Of a stretch of 64,000 nucleotides of DNA, positions 1-8,130 are shown one piece after another (position 1 is the first letter of the stretch; each line of letters begins with the position of its first letter). The DNA is from Cristatella mucedo (lineage: Eukaryota; Bryozoa; Phylactolaemata; Cristatellidae): NCBI GenBank assembly GCA_009760855.2, contig WPIO01000051.1, forward strand, positions 2,409,501 to 2,473,500, in the 5' to 3' direction. The notes under the pieces were generated by a model that saw only the letters and a list, made by a program, of their open reading frames with translations, searched no databases and was not told the origin of the DNA. The translations under genes were made by a program, and so were the position numbers.

Positions 1-1
1 C

Positions 2-274
2 CTGCTGCCTCCCGACGAGAGCGCCGTCGCCGACTGCGTCGAGGAAGACGAGGACGACGAGAGCAGCGGCGACGAGCGACGCTCGCCTGGCGGTGGCCTG
101 AGCAGGCAGCAGCGGCGCTTCAGCCGGTTCTGCGACTGGCCAGCCACGGTGGAGGAGGCCCTGGCGCTCGTGCGCGCCTCGCTCGAGCTGCACTGTGGTC
201 GCTTCCTGGAAGGTGGTGCCGCCACGCTGGGTCGCCTGCAGCGCGCCGCCGACGAGATCGAGCAGCTCGTGCAG
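2..274 (+). CDS. exon 1 of the visible part, RIPOR-like gene
   Basis: Open from the window edge in the frame of the second base; its 5' boundary is not visible. It encodes an acidic run (CVEEDEDDESSGDE), a basic patch (RQQRRFSRF) and an amphipathic helix (VEEALALVRASLELHCGRF) ending EIEQLVQ. It stops at a codon boundary (phase 0) before a weak donor, gttaga. A shadow ORF starts at 149 in the same frame but is not a true start. Confidence 0.75.
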
Positions 275-3200
275 GTTAGACTGGACGTCCTATGTCTCTC
301 CCCCCTCCCCACTTCCTCCGGCCCCGTCCGTCCCTGCTCCCTCTGCTATTGAGTGGAGCGTAAGCGAGGCGCCCGAGCTTCACCTGCACTCTCCTGCACT
401 GCGCCTGCCTGGTTGCAGGGCCGTCATCGCCGAGCTGTTTTGCAGCAGCCGGTGCCGCCCTCTGGCGGCACCGGCTGCTGCTGGAGCTGCACATTCCTTT
501 GAGGCTCTGTCGCTCTCGCACGCCCCACCCCTCTCGTTTCTTGTGTTCGCGCCAGAGGGTGATGGCCGGTCGCTCGAGCCACATCCGGCCGAGGTGAGGC
601 AGTGGCGGCATCCGTTGCCTAGCTGCTGCGTTCGTGAAGAACTGCCTGCTTGGACGTGTGCACCTGTGTGAGCACGCTCGTTAATCCATGGCTCGCATTA
701 ATTCCACTTTGTCTTGGTCGCGTAGAGAGCCGGAGAAAGGCCGCCCTCCAGAGCGTCCAGCATGAGTCAAGCTATCGAGATTGCCTTCGACTTCCTGAAC
801 TCGGAAGAATGCGACGACGACGCAGCCACTGACAGGTCCGGTGCTGCAGTGGCCAGAGATGCTATTTTCGGTCGCAAAAGTCTCATGTCGTGTATAAATT
901 CTATGTCATTTTCAGCACAGCTGCTTAGCCTCCGGGCAACTAACTAGTTACTTAATCGCCTGCTGCCGAATGCCGCCGTGCTCGATGCCACCGGGCGATG
1001 GCATCCCGGGCCGTTACTCGGTGGTCGGAGTGTGTTTGTTACATTCGGATGTAAATAGTGCTGCCCCTAGCCTTGCCAAAAGTGTCTGCAGTAATTGCTT
1101 GCATACATGCGTAACAAGGTGCCAGTAGATAGCCTTCGTTGAGTGTCAGCGCTGGCTGCCTGGCTGCTACCACTTGCTTTTCGTCATTCTATGCCTTCAT
1201 ACTGTTTACCTGTGGTACGTTGGTGGTAACTGCTTCATCGCCACAGTTTCAACAGTGCAAACCTTGGAAGGAAGCAGGCTTTAATCTCGACAGTTTGCTG
1301 AGCACCTCCCAGGCTCAATTTCTGCTGGGTGCTAGCAGCCACCCGAGCAATAGGCCCGACGTGTGCGGCTTGAACGTTACCTCGGTCGGGGACTCGGTAT
1401 GGCGCTGCAAGAGAACTTGACCTCTATCCGGAAGCTTTGCATGTAGTATGCAGATGAGCTCGTGCCCCTGACCTTGGTCTTTAAAGACAAGCATTTTAGC
1501 CCTGTGCAAAACCTGTGTGGCAGTGCAGCAAATGTAGCAACTGGCTAAATCAATGCAAGATAGTGTGTCCGTGTGACTGGCAGTGCAATAGGTGTGGCAT
1601 ACATCTGCCAAGCGATGCCACATATCTTCGTCTGTACCCTCACGGAGCCGCAAAGTGGGTGTTAGGCAGGAGAGTTTTCTATAGCTCCAAGTCTAAACAG
1701 CTTTCGGCACACGTGTGATAGCCAACAGACTTCGTCTCACTCAACGAAGAGAAAATGAGAAGAGCAGAGCTGAGTAAGGGTCCTCAGTGATTGCAGCACT
1801 TTTTACTGTTTTCGTCGGCCACAGCTGCGCGGGCATATCTATGCCAGCGACTTCAGCCTGGTAGCCATTCCGGCATGCATTGTCCACTTGCCTTCACCGG
1901 CAGAGGGTGGGAGGACCCCACACCACATGTCCTCTCCAGTCAACTCGGCATCACATCACAACTGGGCATTGCAGCCAACCGATAGCAATGCAGCGCAATG
2001 TCGCCCTGTGAAAACTAAGCTCGGCGAAAGTGTCACAGCCGGAGGCGCTTGCTGTGCGTTCGCGTGCTTTCTCATCTCCTTCGTTGTCCTCAGTAAAGAA
2101 TCCGGCAGCCGAGAAAACGGAAGAGCTTGAGTTCCACGGACCATTCCTGCACCTCCCGACGCCTTATCCTGCCCCACCCGACGCCTTATCCTGCCCCACC
2201 CTCCAGAGTCAGAGCCGGTGGGGGGGGCTCCCGCTTTTCTCCTTGCCCCCCCCCCACCTGTGCGCCCTTGCCGGTTCCCATTCGCTAGTCATGCGCCGAA
2301 CCGCTGCCGCTCTTGCTCCACGCAGCCGACCTCGCCATGCTGCCGCACGCTGTCCGGACACCACCGACCACCACTTCACTGCTGCCGCTGCTGCGGCTTC
2401 CGCTGTCGCCTTGCCAGCCACCTCGGCCGGCGGTGGTAGTGGCGCTTCGGTGCCGACGGCGCCCGACTCTCCGAGCAGCGACGAGTGCGACTTTAGCAGC
2501 AGCGTGAGCCCGCACTCGACTGCCCGCTCGGTGGCCGCCGACTCGGGCATCGAGTCGTACGTGAACACGCAGCTCAGCGAGCGCTCGCTCCTGTCTGCCT
2601 CGTCCAACTACACGGTGGCAGCTGCGGCGACGCGCTCGAGCACGGGCAACGCCGAGCTCGATGCCGTCGTCAAGCAGCATGTCGAGTGCTGCTGCCTGCT
2701 CCTCGAGGTGAGCGCCACCGAGCTGCGCGTCGCTCCGGCTCGCTCCGGCTGCACTGAGCTCCGGCCGCACTCGCTGACCGGTGTGTGCGGCGCGAGCCTG
2801 CTCGCTCGGGCTCAAGCGCTCTCCCCTGCTTGTGCGCGTCTCGCGCAAAGCGGCGCTGCTGCCTCCCGGCGGAGCTGCGCGATGGCGGTGGCGGCAGAGG
2901 CCGTGCGGCACTGACGTGTGTCGTGCGGCGGTCCCTGTGCGCAGGAGCTCGAGCTGTCGGGCCACCTCAGAGCCAAGGAGGAGCTGCTGTGGCTGCATCT
3001 GGAGCAGCAGGCCGCCATCGTCGAGGGCCTGGCGCGACTGCTTCGCTGCACCGTCGCCGATCCCAAGAGCGTTCACAATCTTCATCGAGGTGACAGCTCT
3101 CTCTGGCGCCGCCTGCTGCTCTTGTGCTGGCTGTGCAATGTCACCAGGGATGGTGGCAGCAGCATCTCTTTGGCTGGCGGGCGCGCGTGCTTGTTTCCCG

Positions 3201-5125
3201 GTCAGCCTCTCTGCTTGCCCGGCGCGTGTGCGCGTGGTTTTCTAGCGAGACCGAGATCTCATTCTGCCTCTCCTCTTCGTTGTCTAGTCATGAATGACAC
3301 AGCTCCCATGGCCAAGGCCGTGTTCGAGTTTTGGGTGCACCACGTCAAAGAGGAGCATCCGCTGTACATGACCCGCGAGCAGTTCGTGCTGGCGCTGGAG
3401 AAGACATACTCCACCCTGGTGCGAAGCAAGTTCGACTTGCAGCCGAGCAGAGGTGAGTCGCAGCCGCAGACCAAGGTCAGCCTGAGCGGCCTGTTTTCTT
3501 GAGCTGCGCGCTTGCATGTGCCGCCCGCAGTCGTGTGCATGCGAGCTCTTCGATCCGTCCATCTCCTTGGCACGTGCCTGCCCGGTCGTGCTGCATTGAC
3601 GAGCCGACCGTCTCGTTTCGTTTCGAGCTGAGCTTCGGCTATAAGCTGCCTTTGCAGCGTGAGAGTACTACCAGCCAGATCCCAGCGCCAGTCGTCGTTG
3701 CCTCGCGCCTGTGCACCTTTGACTCCTTTCCTGTCGCCTCTTCTCACCCAGTGTTCGCCGGCGTGACGAGCCGCATAATCGATGACGATAAAGTTTTCCC
3801 GCCGCATTTCCGCCCGAAGCTAGTCGTCACCTTGCAGCAGTTCTTGGTGAAAATGGAGGAGGTGCAGGAGCACTGCTCTCTTGAGGACCTCGTCCTGGAC
3901 GTGGCCACCGAACGTAAGTCGCAAACGAACCGGGTAGCAAGGGTCCTCTCACAGCAGCAGCAGCAGTTAATGGCTCCTTCCTCCTCTTTCCTGCGGGGGG
4001 GGGGGGCGGCGCCTGGCGGGCGTCTTGCCGGCGCAGTGCATTCCGATCTTTTCTGTCTGCTCGCAGTTTACCACTTGGAGAACCTGAAGTGCGGCAACGA
4101 CACAGTGGTCGTCAGGTGCATCCAGTCGCTGCAGGACAGCATTCCGTCGGACGACGTTCTCTGCACTCTCCTCAGCTTGCTCACAGCGGGCAGCGCAGCT
4201 GTGTCGGCGGCCATCGGTAGGGCCCAGTGGCGAGGGCATTGGCAGGCAGTTGGGGTTTTGTTGCCGCTAGCAGGCTTCTTTATAGCCCCCCCCCCCCCCC
4301 ACTGGGCACAGGGCTCGCGGCGTCTCACCGCCCAGGTCGATGAAGTATTGGCCACTGCAAGCTGCAGTGACAGGGGCCGAGGCTCTTCTGCAGCAATGTA
4401 AATGAGGCTGAGGTCAAATTGTACTTGACCTTTCCTGTTTACTCTTTCTTTCCTGTTTTTTCTTTTCCTTTTCGCAGGCAGCTTGTTGCTACTCCTGCCA
4501 CCACCGCCACTCTATATTATCACACTCTAGAGTGTGGGGCCTGAGTATTTGCCAAGTTTGTCGTCTGGTCCACCCCACCCATCCGTTTTCTGGCAGCGAG
4601 CCGGCTGTTAGCGGCAGTGGCGGCGCGGTATTTGTCTTTGCCATTCCGACACCGTTGCCGCTGTCAGCAGTGACGGCCTGCCATTGCCGCATAACTCTCA
4701 CCCGCCGCTTATGCTCGTGCATGGCCGCTTGTGGCTCTGCTTCACTTGCCGCCGCTCAGCACCGTCACGTGAGCGCTGAACGATCACTTTGCAGTGAACT
4801 ACTTCAAGAGCGTCGAAAGATGTCCGAGCTCGCGCGACCTCGTGGTCAGCATGGTTGCTGCGGGCCTGACCGATCCCCGAGCCGACGCCCGAGCCGGTGC
4901 ATGCGTTGCTCTGGAAAAGCTCAAGGTTCCTGCCGCTCTTTGCTGCCGCCGCTGCTCCATCCGGTCAGCTTTAAAGACTTTGCAGTAGCGTCTGCGCATT
5001 CTGCTCACCGCTCCAGGCGTTGCATTTGCAGGCACACGAAGCGTACGATCTGCTCATCGAAACCAGCCGGACGGACGTGTCGAAGAGAATACAGGCCATG
5101 GCACGTCAGGCAGCAAGCGCCCTGG
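2..5125 (+). CDS. RIPOR (FAM65)-like protein, 3' part of a multi-exon gene, 5' end outside window
   Basis: Nine exons (2-274, 726-835, 2326-2707, 2945-3089, 3288-3452, 3752-3913, 4067-4216, 4795-4925, 5032-5125) join in one frame with matching intron phases, giving about 537 codons without a stop. Seen: an acidic/Ser-rich stretch, a helical segment starting TVEEALALVRASLELH, a low-complexity Ala/Ser linker, then helices (GNAELDAVVKQHVECCCLLL; AKAVFEFWVHHVKEEHP) and a HEAT/ARM-like end (DPRADARAGACVALEKLK, then TDVSKRIQAMARQAASALG). Known of the family: RIPOR proteins bind Rho GTPases through an N-terminal region (not in this window) and end in ARM-like repeats; they act in cytoskeleton and polarity control. 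Inferred: the order of these segments fits a RIPOR C-terminus. The identification rests on remembered family pattern, not a search. The terminal exon and polyA site are not identified. Exon structure is more certain than the name. Confidence 0.65.
442..481. repeat. perfect 18-bp hairpin in intron
   Basis: Arms 442-459 and 464-481 are exact reverse complements (first arm gcagcagccggtgccgcc) with a 4-base ctct loop. It lies in the intron between exons 1 and 2, about 80 bases before the possible microexon. Confidence 0.9.
558..593 (+). CDS. possible 12-codon microexon, RIPOR-like gene
   Basis: A pyrimidine-rich stretch ending gccagag precedes 36 bases reading GDGRSLEPHPAE, followed by a good donor, gtgagg. 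It is phase 0 on both sides, so it can be included or skipped without breaking the frame between the exons at 2-274 and 726-835. The short length and lack of transcript evidence keep confidence low. Confidence 0.35.
726..835 (+). CDS. exon 2 of the visible part, RIPOR-like gene
   Basis: It follows acceptor gtcgcgtag and reads RAGERPPSRASSMSQAIEIA then FDFLNSEECDDDAATD. It enters in phase 0 and leaves with two bases (AG) of a split codon before donor gtccgg, a weak site. The next exon begins with the single base that completes the codon. The Ser-rich piece followed by an FDFLN acidic patch is one of the features suggesting RIPOR. Confidence 0.65.
836..2325 (+). other. 1.5-kb intron of the RIPOR-like gene
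   Basis: Runs from donor gtccgg to acceptor tgctccacgcag. It holds a minus-strand F2 LINE 3' fragment at about 1597-1775, a 21-22 bp tandem duplication around 2159-2201 (cgccttatcctgccccacc twice), and a C-run at 2246-2256. No further exon could be supported. Confidence 0.6.
1597..1775 (-). mobile_element. F2-family non-LTR retrotransposon, 3' end fragment
   Basis: On the minus strand this shows the F2 3' signature: ctatagaaaactctcctgcc then taacacccactttg, preceded by remnants of the tail of the coding region. The same block is found at 26.5, 40.4, 42.9, 47.4 and 55.2 kb. It is inserted antisense in a RIPOR-like intron. Confidence 0.75.
2326..2707 (+). CDS. exon 3 of the visible part, RIPOR-like gene
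   Basis: Acceptor tgctccacgcag at 2325; the first base completes the codon split at 835. It encodes an Ala/Ser/Gly-rich linker (SAGGGSGASVPTAPDSPSSD), an acidic/Ser segment with DSGIESYVNTQLSERS, then a helix GNAELDAVVKQHVECCCLLL and a final Glu. It ends at a codon boundary before donor gtgagc. An alternative upstream acceptor at 2287 would keep the frame and add 13 codons. Confidence 0.75.
2945..3089 (+). CDS. exon 4 of the visible part, RIPOR-like gene
   Basis: Follows acceptor ccctgtgcgcag in phase 0. It encodes a long, Leu- and Glu-rich helix (ELELSGHLRAKEELLWLHLE, then QQAAIVEGLARLLR) and ends VHNLHR plus one base before donor gtgaca. Composition suggests a coiled coil or helical bundle. 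Confidence 0.85.
3288..3452 (+). CDS. exon 5 of the visible part, RIPOR-like gene
   Basis: Acceptor tcgttgtctag; the split Val codon is completed by TC. It encodes VMNDTAPMAKAVFEFWVHHV, then KEEHPLYMTREQFVLALEK and TYSTLVRSKFDLQPSR, an aromatic-rich helical region. It ends one base into a codon before a consensus donor, gtgagt. Confidence 0.9.
3752..3913 (+). CDS. exon 6 of the visible part, RIPOR-like gene
   Basis: Acceptor cttctcacccag. It encodes VFAGVTSRIIDDDKVFPPHF, then RPKLVVTLQQFLVKMEEVQE and HCSLEDLVLDVATE. It ends one base into a codon before consensus donor gtaagt. The phases match the flanking exons, and the segment is hydrophobic/acidic helical as expected for repeat-type folds. 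Confidence 0.9.
4067..4216 (+). CDS. exon 7 of the visible part, RIPOR-like gene
   Basis: Acceptor tctgctcgcag; the split codon C+TT gives Leu. It encodes YHLENLKCGNDTVVVRCIQ, then SLQDSIPSDDVLCTLLSLLT and AGSAAVSAAIG. It reads like two helices of an ARM/HEAT-type repeat. It ends one base into a codon before donor gtaggg. Confidence 0.88.
4340..4412 (+). mobile_element. SINE family B, 3' tail fragment
   Basis: Matches the B-type tail seen at 5.3, 5.6, 42.4 and 53.9 kb: ccactgcaagctgcagtgac, then ggctcttctg and gtaaatgaggctg. The tRNA-like head is missing. It sits in the intron between exons 7 and 8. Confidence 0.6.
4795..4925 (+). CDS. exon 8 of the visible part, RIPOR-like gene
   Basis: Acceptor gatcactttgcag; G+TG gives Val. 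It encodes VNYFKSVERCPSSRDLVVS, then MVAAGLTDPRADARAGACVA and LEKLK, a clear HEAT/ARM repeat signature (buried Leu/Ala spacing, loop DP-RADAR). It ends in phase 0 before a weak donor, gttcct. Confidence 0.88.
5032..5125 (+). CDS. exon 9 of the visible part, RIPOR-like gene
   Basis: Acceptor gcgttgcatttgcag. It encodes AHEAYDLLIETSRTDVSKRI then QAMARQAASALG, a second HEAT/ARM-like repeat continuing exon 8, and ends one base into a codon before donor gtaggc. A short terminal exon must follow. Acceptors at about 5228, 5898, 6018 and 6683 keep the phase, but none gives a recognisable ending. Confidence 0.85.
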
Positions 5126-5236
5126 GTAGGCACCCACTGCAGATCTCTTATGTCGTGTGTATCTGTGCACGCATGTGCACGCTCGTCCGTGTGTGTGTTT
5201 GCGTTCGCGTGCGTGCGTGCATGTTCGTATGTAGAG

Positions 5237-5402
5237 GGTGAGCCGTTATGGCACACTAGGTAAGGCGGTTACTTTCACGACCTCGGTCCCGAGGTCGTGG
5301 GTTCGATTCCTGCGGTGGCGATTCCTTATCGCCACTGCAAGCGGTGGTGATAGCCATAGAGGCTCTTCTGTCACTATACAAAAAGAGGCTGTTTAATCAG
5401 CT
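5237..5402 (+). mobile_element. SINE family B copy (tRNA-derived head, B-type tail)
   Basis: An A-box-like head (atggcacactaggtaaggc) is followed by a B box (gaggtcgtgggttcgattcc), then the B-type body ccactgcaagcggtggtgat and tail aaaagaggctgtttaatc. The B box is a standard internal RNA polymerase III promoter element. It starts about 110 bases after the last recognised RIPOR-like exon. Confidence 0.85.
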
Positions 5403-5487
5403 AGGATTTTTTTTTAGTGGTTTATGCACATTTTTAAAGCATTTCCTGCGTGTCGTGCACCGAGGTCACGTTTGAGTTTCCCTTTGT

Positions 5488-5642
5488 CTTAGCTCAGAGA
5501 TAAGGTGCTTGCTGGCTCTTTGTGACCGAGATCGTGGGTTCGAGTCCTACAGTGGTCGATCCTTTATTGACCAATGCAAGCAGTAGTTACAGCTATTAAT
5601 GCTCTTCTGCTGCTATGTAAACGAAGCTGTTAAATCGGTTTA
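5488..5642 (+). mobile_element. SINE family B copy
   Basis: Head tcttagctcagagataagg (A box), B box gatcgtgggttcgagtcc, body ccaatgcaagcagtagttac and tail gtaaacgaagctgttaaatc. Same orientation as the copy at 5237-5402, about 85 bases apart. Confidence 0.85.
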
Positions 5643-6782
5643 TCCTTGTAATGCCGGTCAATTCGAGAGCCACCGCCGGGCCGCATTGACCCTTTGGCTT
5701 CACCGACAACATGCCACACTCGCCACAGCATGCCTGCCATCATATATTGCACCGGCCGGCCCCTGTTTCCTGCCGTGTCTCCGTGAAGTCTCTACCGGCA
5801 AAGCTCAGCACAAGCCAGCCCAGCTTGTATGGCAAACGACCCCCTCCCCTTGCCAGTCGGTCGCCATGCTGCGTTCCACATGTTGTGCTCTGCAGCTGTC
5901 AGCTGCTGGCTGACTGAGCTCAATTAGGTGACAATGTCAGATTACCATCGAAAGCCATCTCCCCCCCCCCCCTTCTGCTACCTGGCATCGATCGGCCGTG
6001 CCAGGTCTCTCTTCCAGCAAGGCAGCTGCTGTTGTGCACCATTGTCACCGCCGGTCGCGTTAGTAACACCGGTGTCCCATGGGGTGCCGCCTGTGTGCTT
6101 TGCTGGGCCCACCTAAGACCGTGTAGTCGTCACCTGTTGAGACGAGGCGCCCCGACCGAAGCATTAACCTCGTCCAGCCATCGCTTGCCATTGTGTCTCG
6201 TGCTTCAATCAAAACCAGCCGCTGCACTGTGCTGTGCTCTGGAGAGAGAGCTCACCATGTGTTCAAGCCAATTGTTCACGCTCATTAGCCCCAGTGGCCG
6301 CCGTGGTGCCGTTGCAGCCAACGACCAACTGAATGCCTAGCCGAGATTTGCCAGCCATTGTGAGTCAGCAGCCAGCCACGGCAGCTGCCCTGGCTGGTTG
6401 CAGCCGGCTGACGGGGCTGCGATCGATTCCTGCTGCTCCTGCTGTATGCGTCCGACTGGCTGCCAAAGGCGGTGGCAAGCAGGGTGAGGCAGCTGCCTGC
6501 AGGCAGGCAGGCAGTCGACCTGAGCAGCTGTAGCAGCAGCTGCCGCTCGGGCACTGACTGCTACCCTCGGGCACTGACTGCTACGAGCAGCAGGCAGAGC
6601 AGCAGCCACAGCTGCTGCCCTGCCTGCTGACTGAGCCCTGAGGCCCTCCCCCTCCCCCCCCCCATTGACGACGGTGGCAGTTGCCCGACGACTGCGACGA
6701 CGAATTAGCGGAATGGAAGGAGGCGAGTGGAGAGTCTGCTCGGACCTGGACGTCGAAGTGTCCCGCTGCTGAGTGTCACTCT

Positions 6783-6818
6783 CACCCGCACCTCGCATTC
6801 GCATGCGAGGTGCGGGTG
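6783..6818. repeat. perfect 15-bp hairpin
   Basis: Arms 6783-6797 (cacccgcacctcgca) and 6804-6818 are exact reverse complements with a 6-base loop, ttcgca. Confidence 0.9.
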
Positions 6819-6865
6819 CAGGCCGCACTGGCCGCTCCAGCCTGCCAGGATGCTTGCCTGCAGTC

Positions 6866-6940
6866 GAAACCAAGCTGCCGGAAACCAAGCTGCCGGAAAC
6901 CAAGCTGCCGGAAACCAAGCTGCCGGAAACCAAGCTGCCG
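6866..6940. repeat. 15-bp minisatellite, five identical copies
   Basis: Unit gaaaccaagctgccg repeated five times without a mismatch. Because the unit is a multiple of three, it keeps frames open and creates repetitive peptides on both strands (ETKLP and AAWFP). These are most likely spurious. Confidence 0.95.
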
Positions 6941-7881
6941 CCTCCGCCACTGATGCTGCTGCTGCGGTCGCAGAGGTAGCGCTAGCAGCGCCGCGTGCCG
7001 GTCGGCTGCACCGCAGTGAGATTATGCGGGTGCTTGTGCTCGCCTGCATGCATGCATGCGCGCGCACCTGCACCACACATTCCCTTCCAGTTCAATGGAA
7101 TCGCTATTTATTATTGCTGGTCCACGAGTGGCAGGCAGGCTGTCCTGTTCACTCCCAAGCTTGCTCGCTCGCTCAGTCCTTTGCAATCACTTTCAGCCGC
7201 AGCGTCTGCGCTGGCGCTCGCCGCCTGTATTGCTTGCTGTCGAGTTTGCCGCGTGCCGGGCCACGAACGAACGAACGCCGTCGCCGTCCTCCGCCACTGA
7301 GGTCCTCCTGTACCGGCGCGGGCTCGAGTCGCTGCCAGGCGGCGCTACTGGGTACACTCACTGTTGCTGCTACCCAGCTAAGCCGAGATCGGTCTACCGC
7401 TGTCTGTTGCCAGCTTATGCGCTGCTTGTCTTGAGCTGCTTGCAACGTCGGCATGATGGAGCGGGCACTCAAGAGAGAGTCGGCACTCGGCCTCGAGCTG
7501 CGTTGCAAGTCGTCTGCTCGTTGCATTAAAGCTGATGCGGCGCCTTTACCGTCGTCATTCGTCGAGAAAATCAGCCCAGCACAGCTGTGGCGATAGCGAC
7601 CGGCAGGGCCTTGTGACAAGTGAAGATTAATCTCATTAATCTGTTGCAGCTACACTCAGGCAGCTGTTCTGAGGAGACTAAATATGGCTCTGAAAAGTCA
7701 TACCGTCTGAACGGGCCGGATAGAAAATGCTAGCAGTCTGCTTTTTTGTTTCACTAATGGGATGCTTCGGTTTCCACCTCCGAACTCATCCAGGTAGAGA
7801 ACACAGGGCTTTTAATGGTGCTCCTGTCGAAGCCGACGGGCCACCAAAACTCGTGAAGCCCTTGCCTTTGTAAAAACGAAA

Positions 7882-7975
7882 ACTCATTTTATTGGGCCCT
7901 AATAAACCTTAATCTCTTGTATTCAGACCCTTCACATATGACGTGCTGTTCGTGCTCACGACCTCGGTCAACTGC
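7882..7975 (-). mobile_element. SINE family A, partial copy
   Basis: On the minus strand: a B-box remnant (accgaggtcgtgagcacg), the A-type body catatgtgaagggtctgaat and the tail ending in a diverged gggccc block where other copies have gggcgct. It is head-to-head with the plus-strand copy that follows. Confidence 0.7.
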
Positions 7976-7980
7976 ATTCG

Positions 7981-8130
7981 CCGAGCTGGTTTGGTCAAGC
8001 ATTTAAGATGCTTGCCCCAACCAAGGTCCGGCTGTGGTCGTGGTCTCGAGCTCGGAGGCGTATTTGAAGCGCTTGAATAGAGATTACGCTATCTTGGAGC
8101 GCTATACAGATGAGTTATGTCGTTATATAT
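7981..8130 (+). mobile_element. SINE family A copy
   Basis: Head ccgagctggtttggtcaagc (A-box region), a diverged B box around 8030-8050, then the A-type 3' block: ttgaagcgcttgaatagaga and gagcgctatacagatgag. Diverged but nearly full length. Confidence 0.8.

Larger units (their letters stand above)
5643..7881. other. non-coding stretch downstream of the RIPOR-like gene
   Basis: GC-rich and CAG/CTG-rich, with no convincing exon. It may contain the unidentified terminal exon and 3' UTR of the RIPOR-like gene. It includes C-runs near 5960 and 6650, a 19-bp direct repeat (ctcgggcactgactgctac, twice near 6546-6582), a hairpin at 6783-6818 and a 15-bp minisatellite at 6866-6940. ORFs here are composition-driven. 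Confidence 0.5.

Noticed and set aside
2030-2914. 294-codon plus-strand ORF as a single exon
   Set aside because: Only 2326-2707 fits the exon phases and protein character. The flanks are intron read-through in the same frame.
5237-5402. Possible tRNA gene
   Set aside because: A and B boxes are present, but no cloverleaf with acceptor-stem pairing. The same head recurs with a conserved non-tRNA tail, so it is a SINE.
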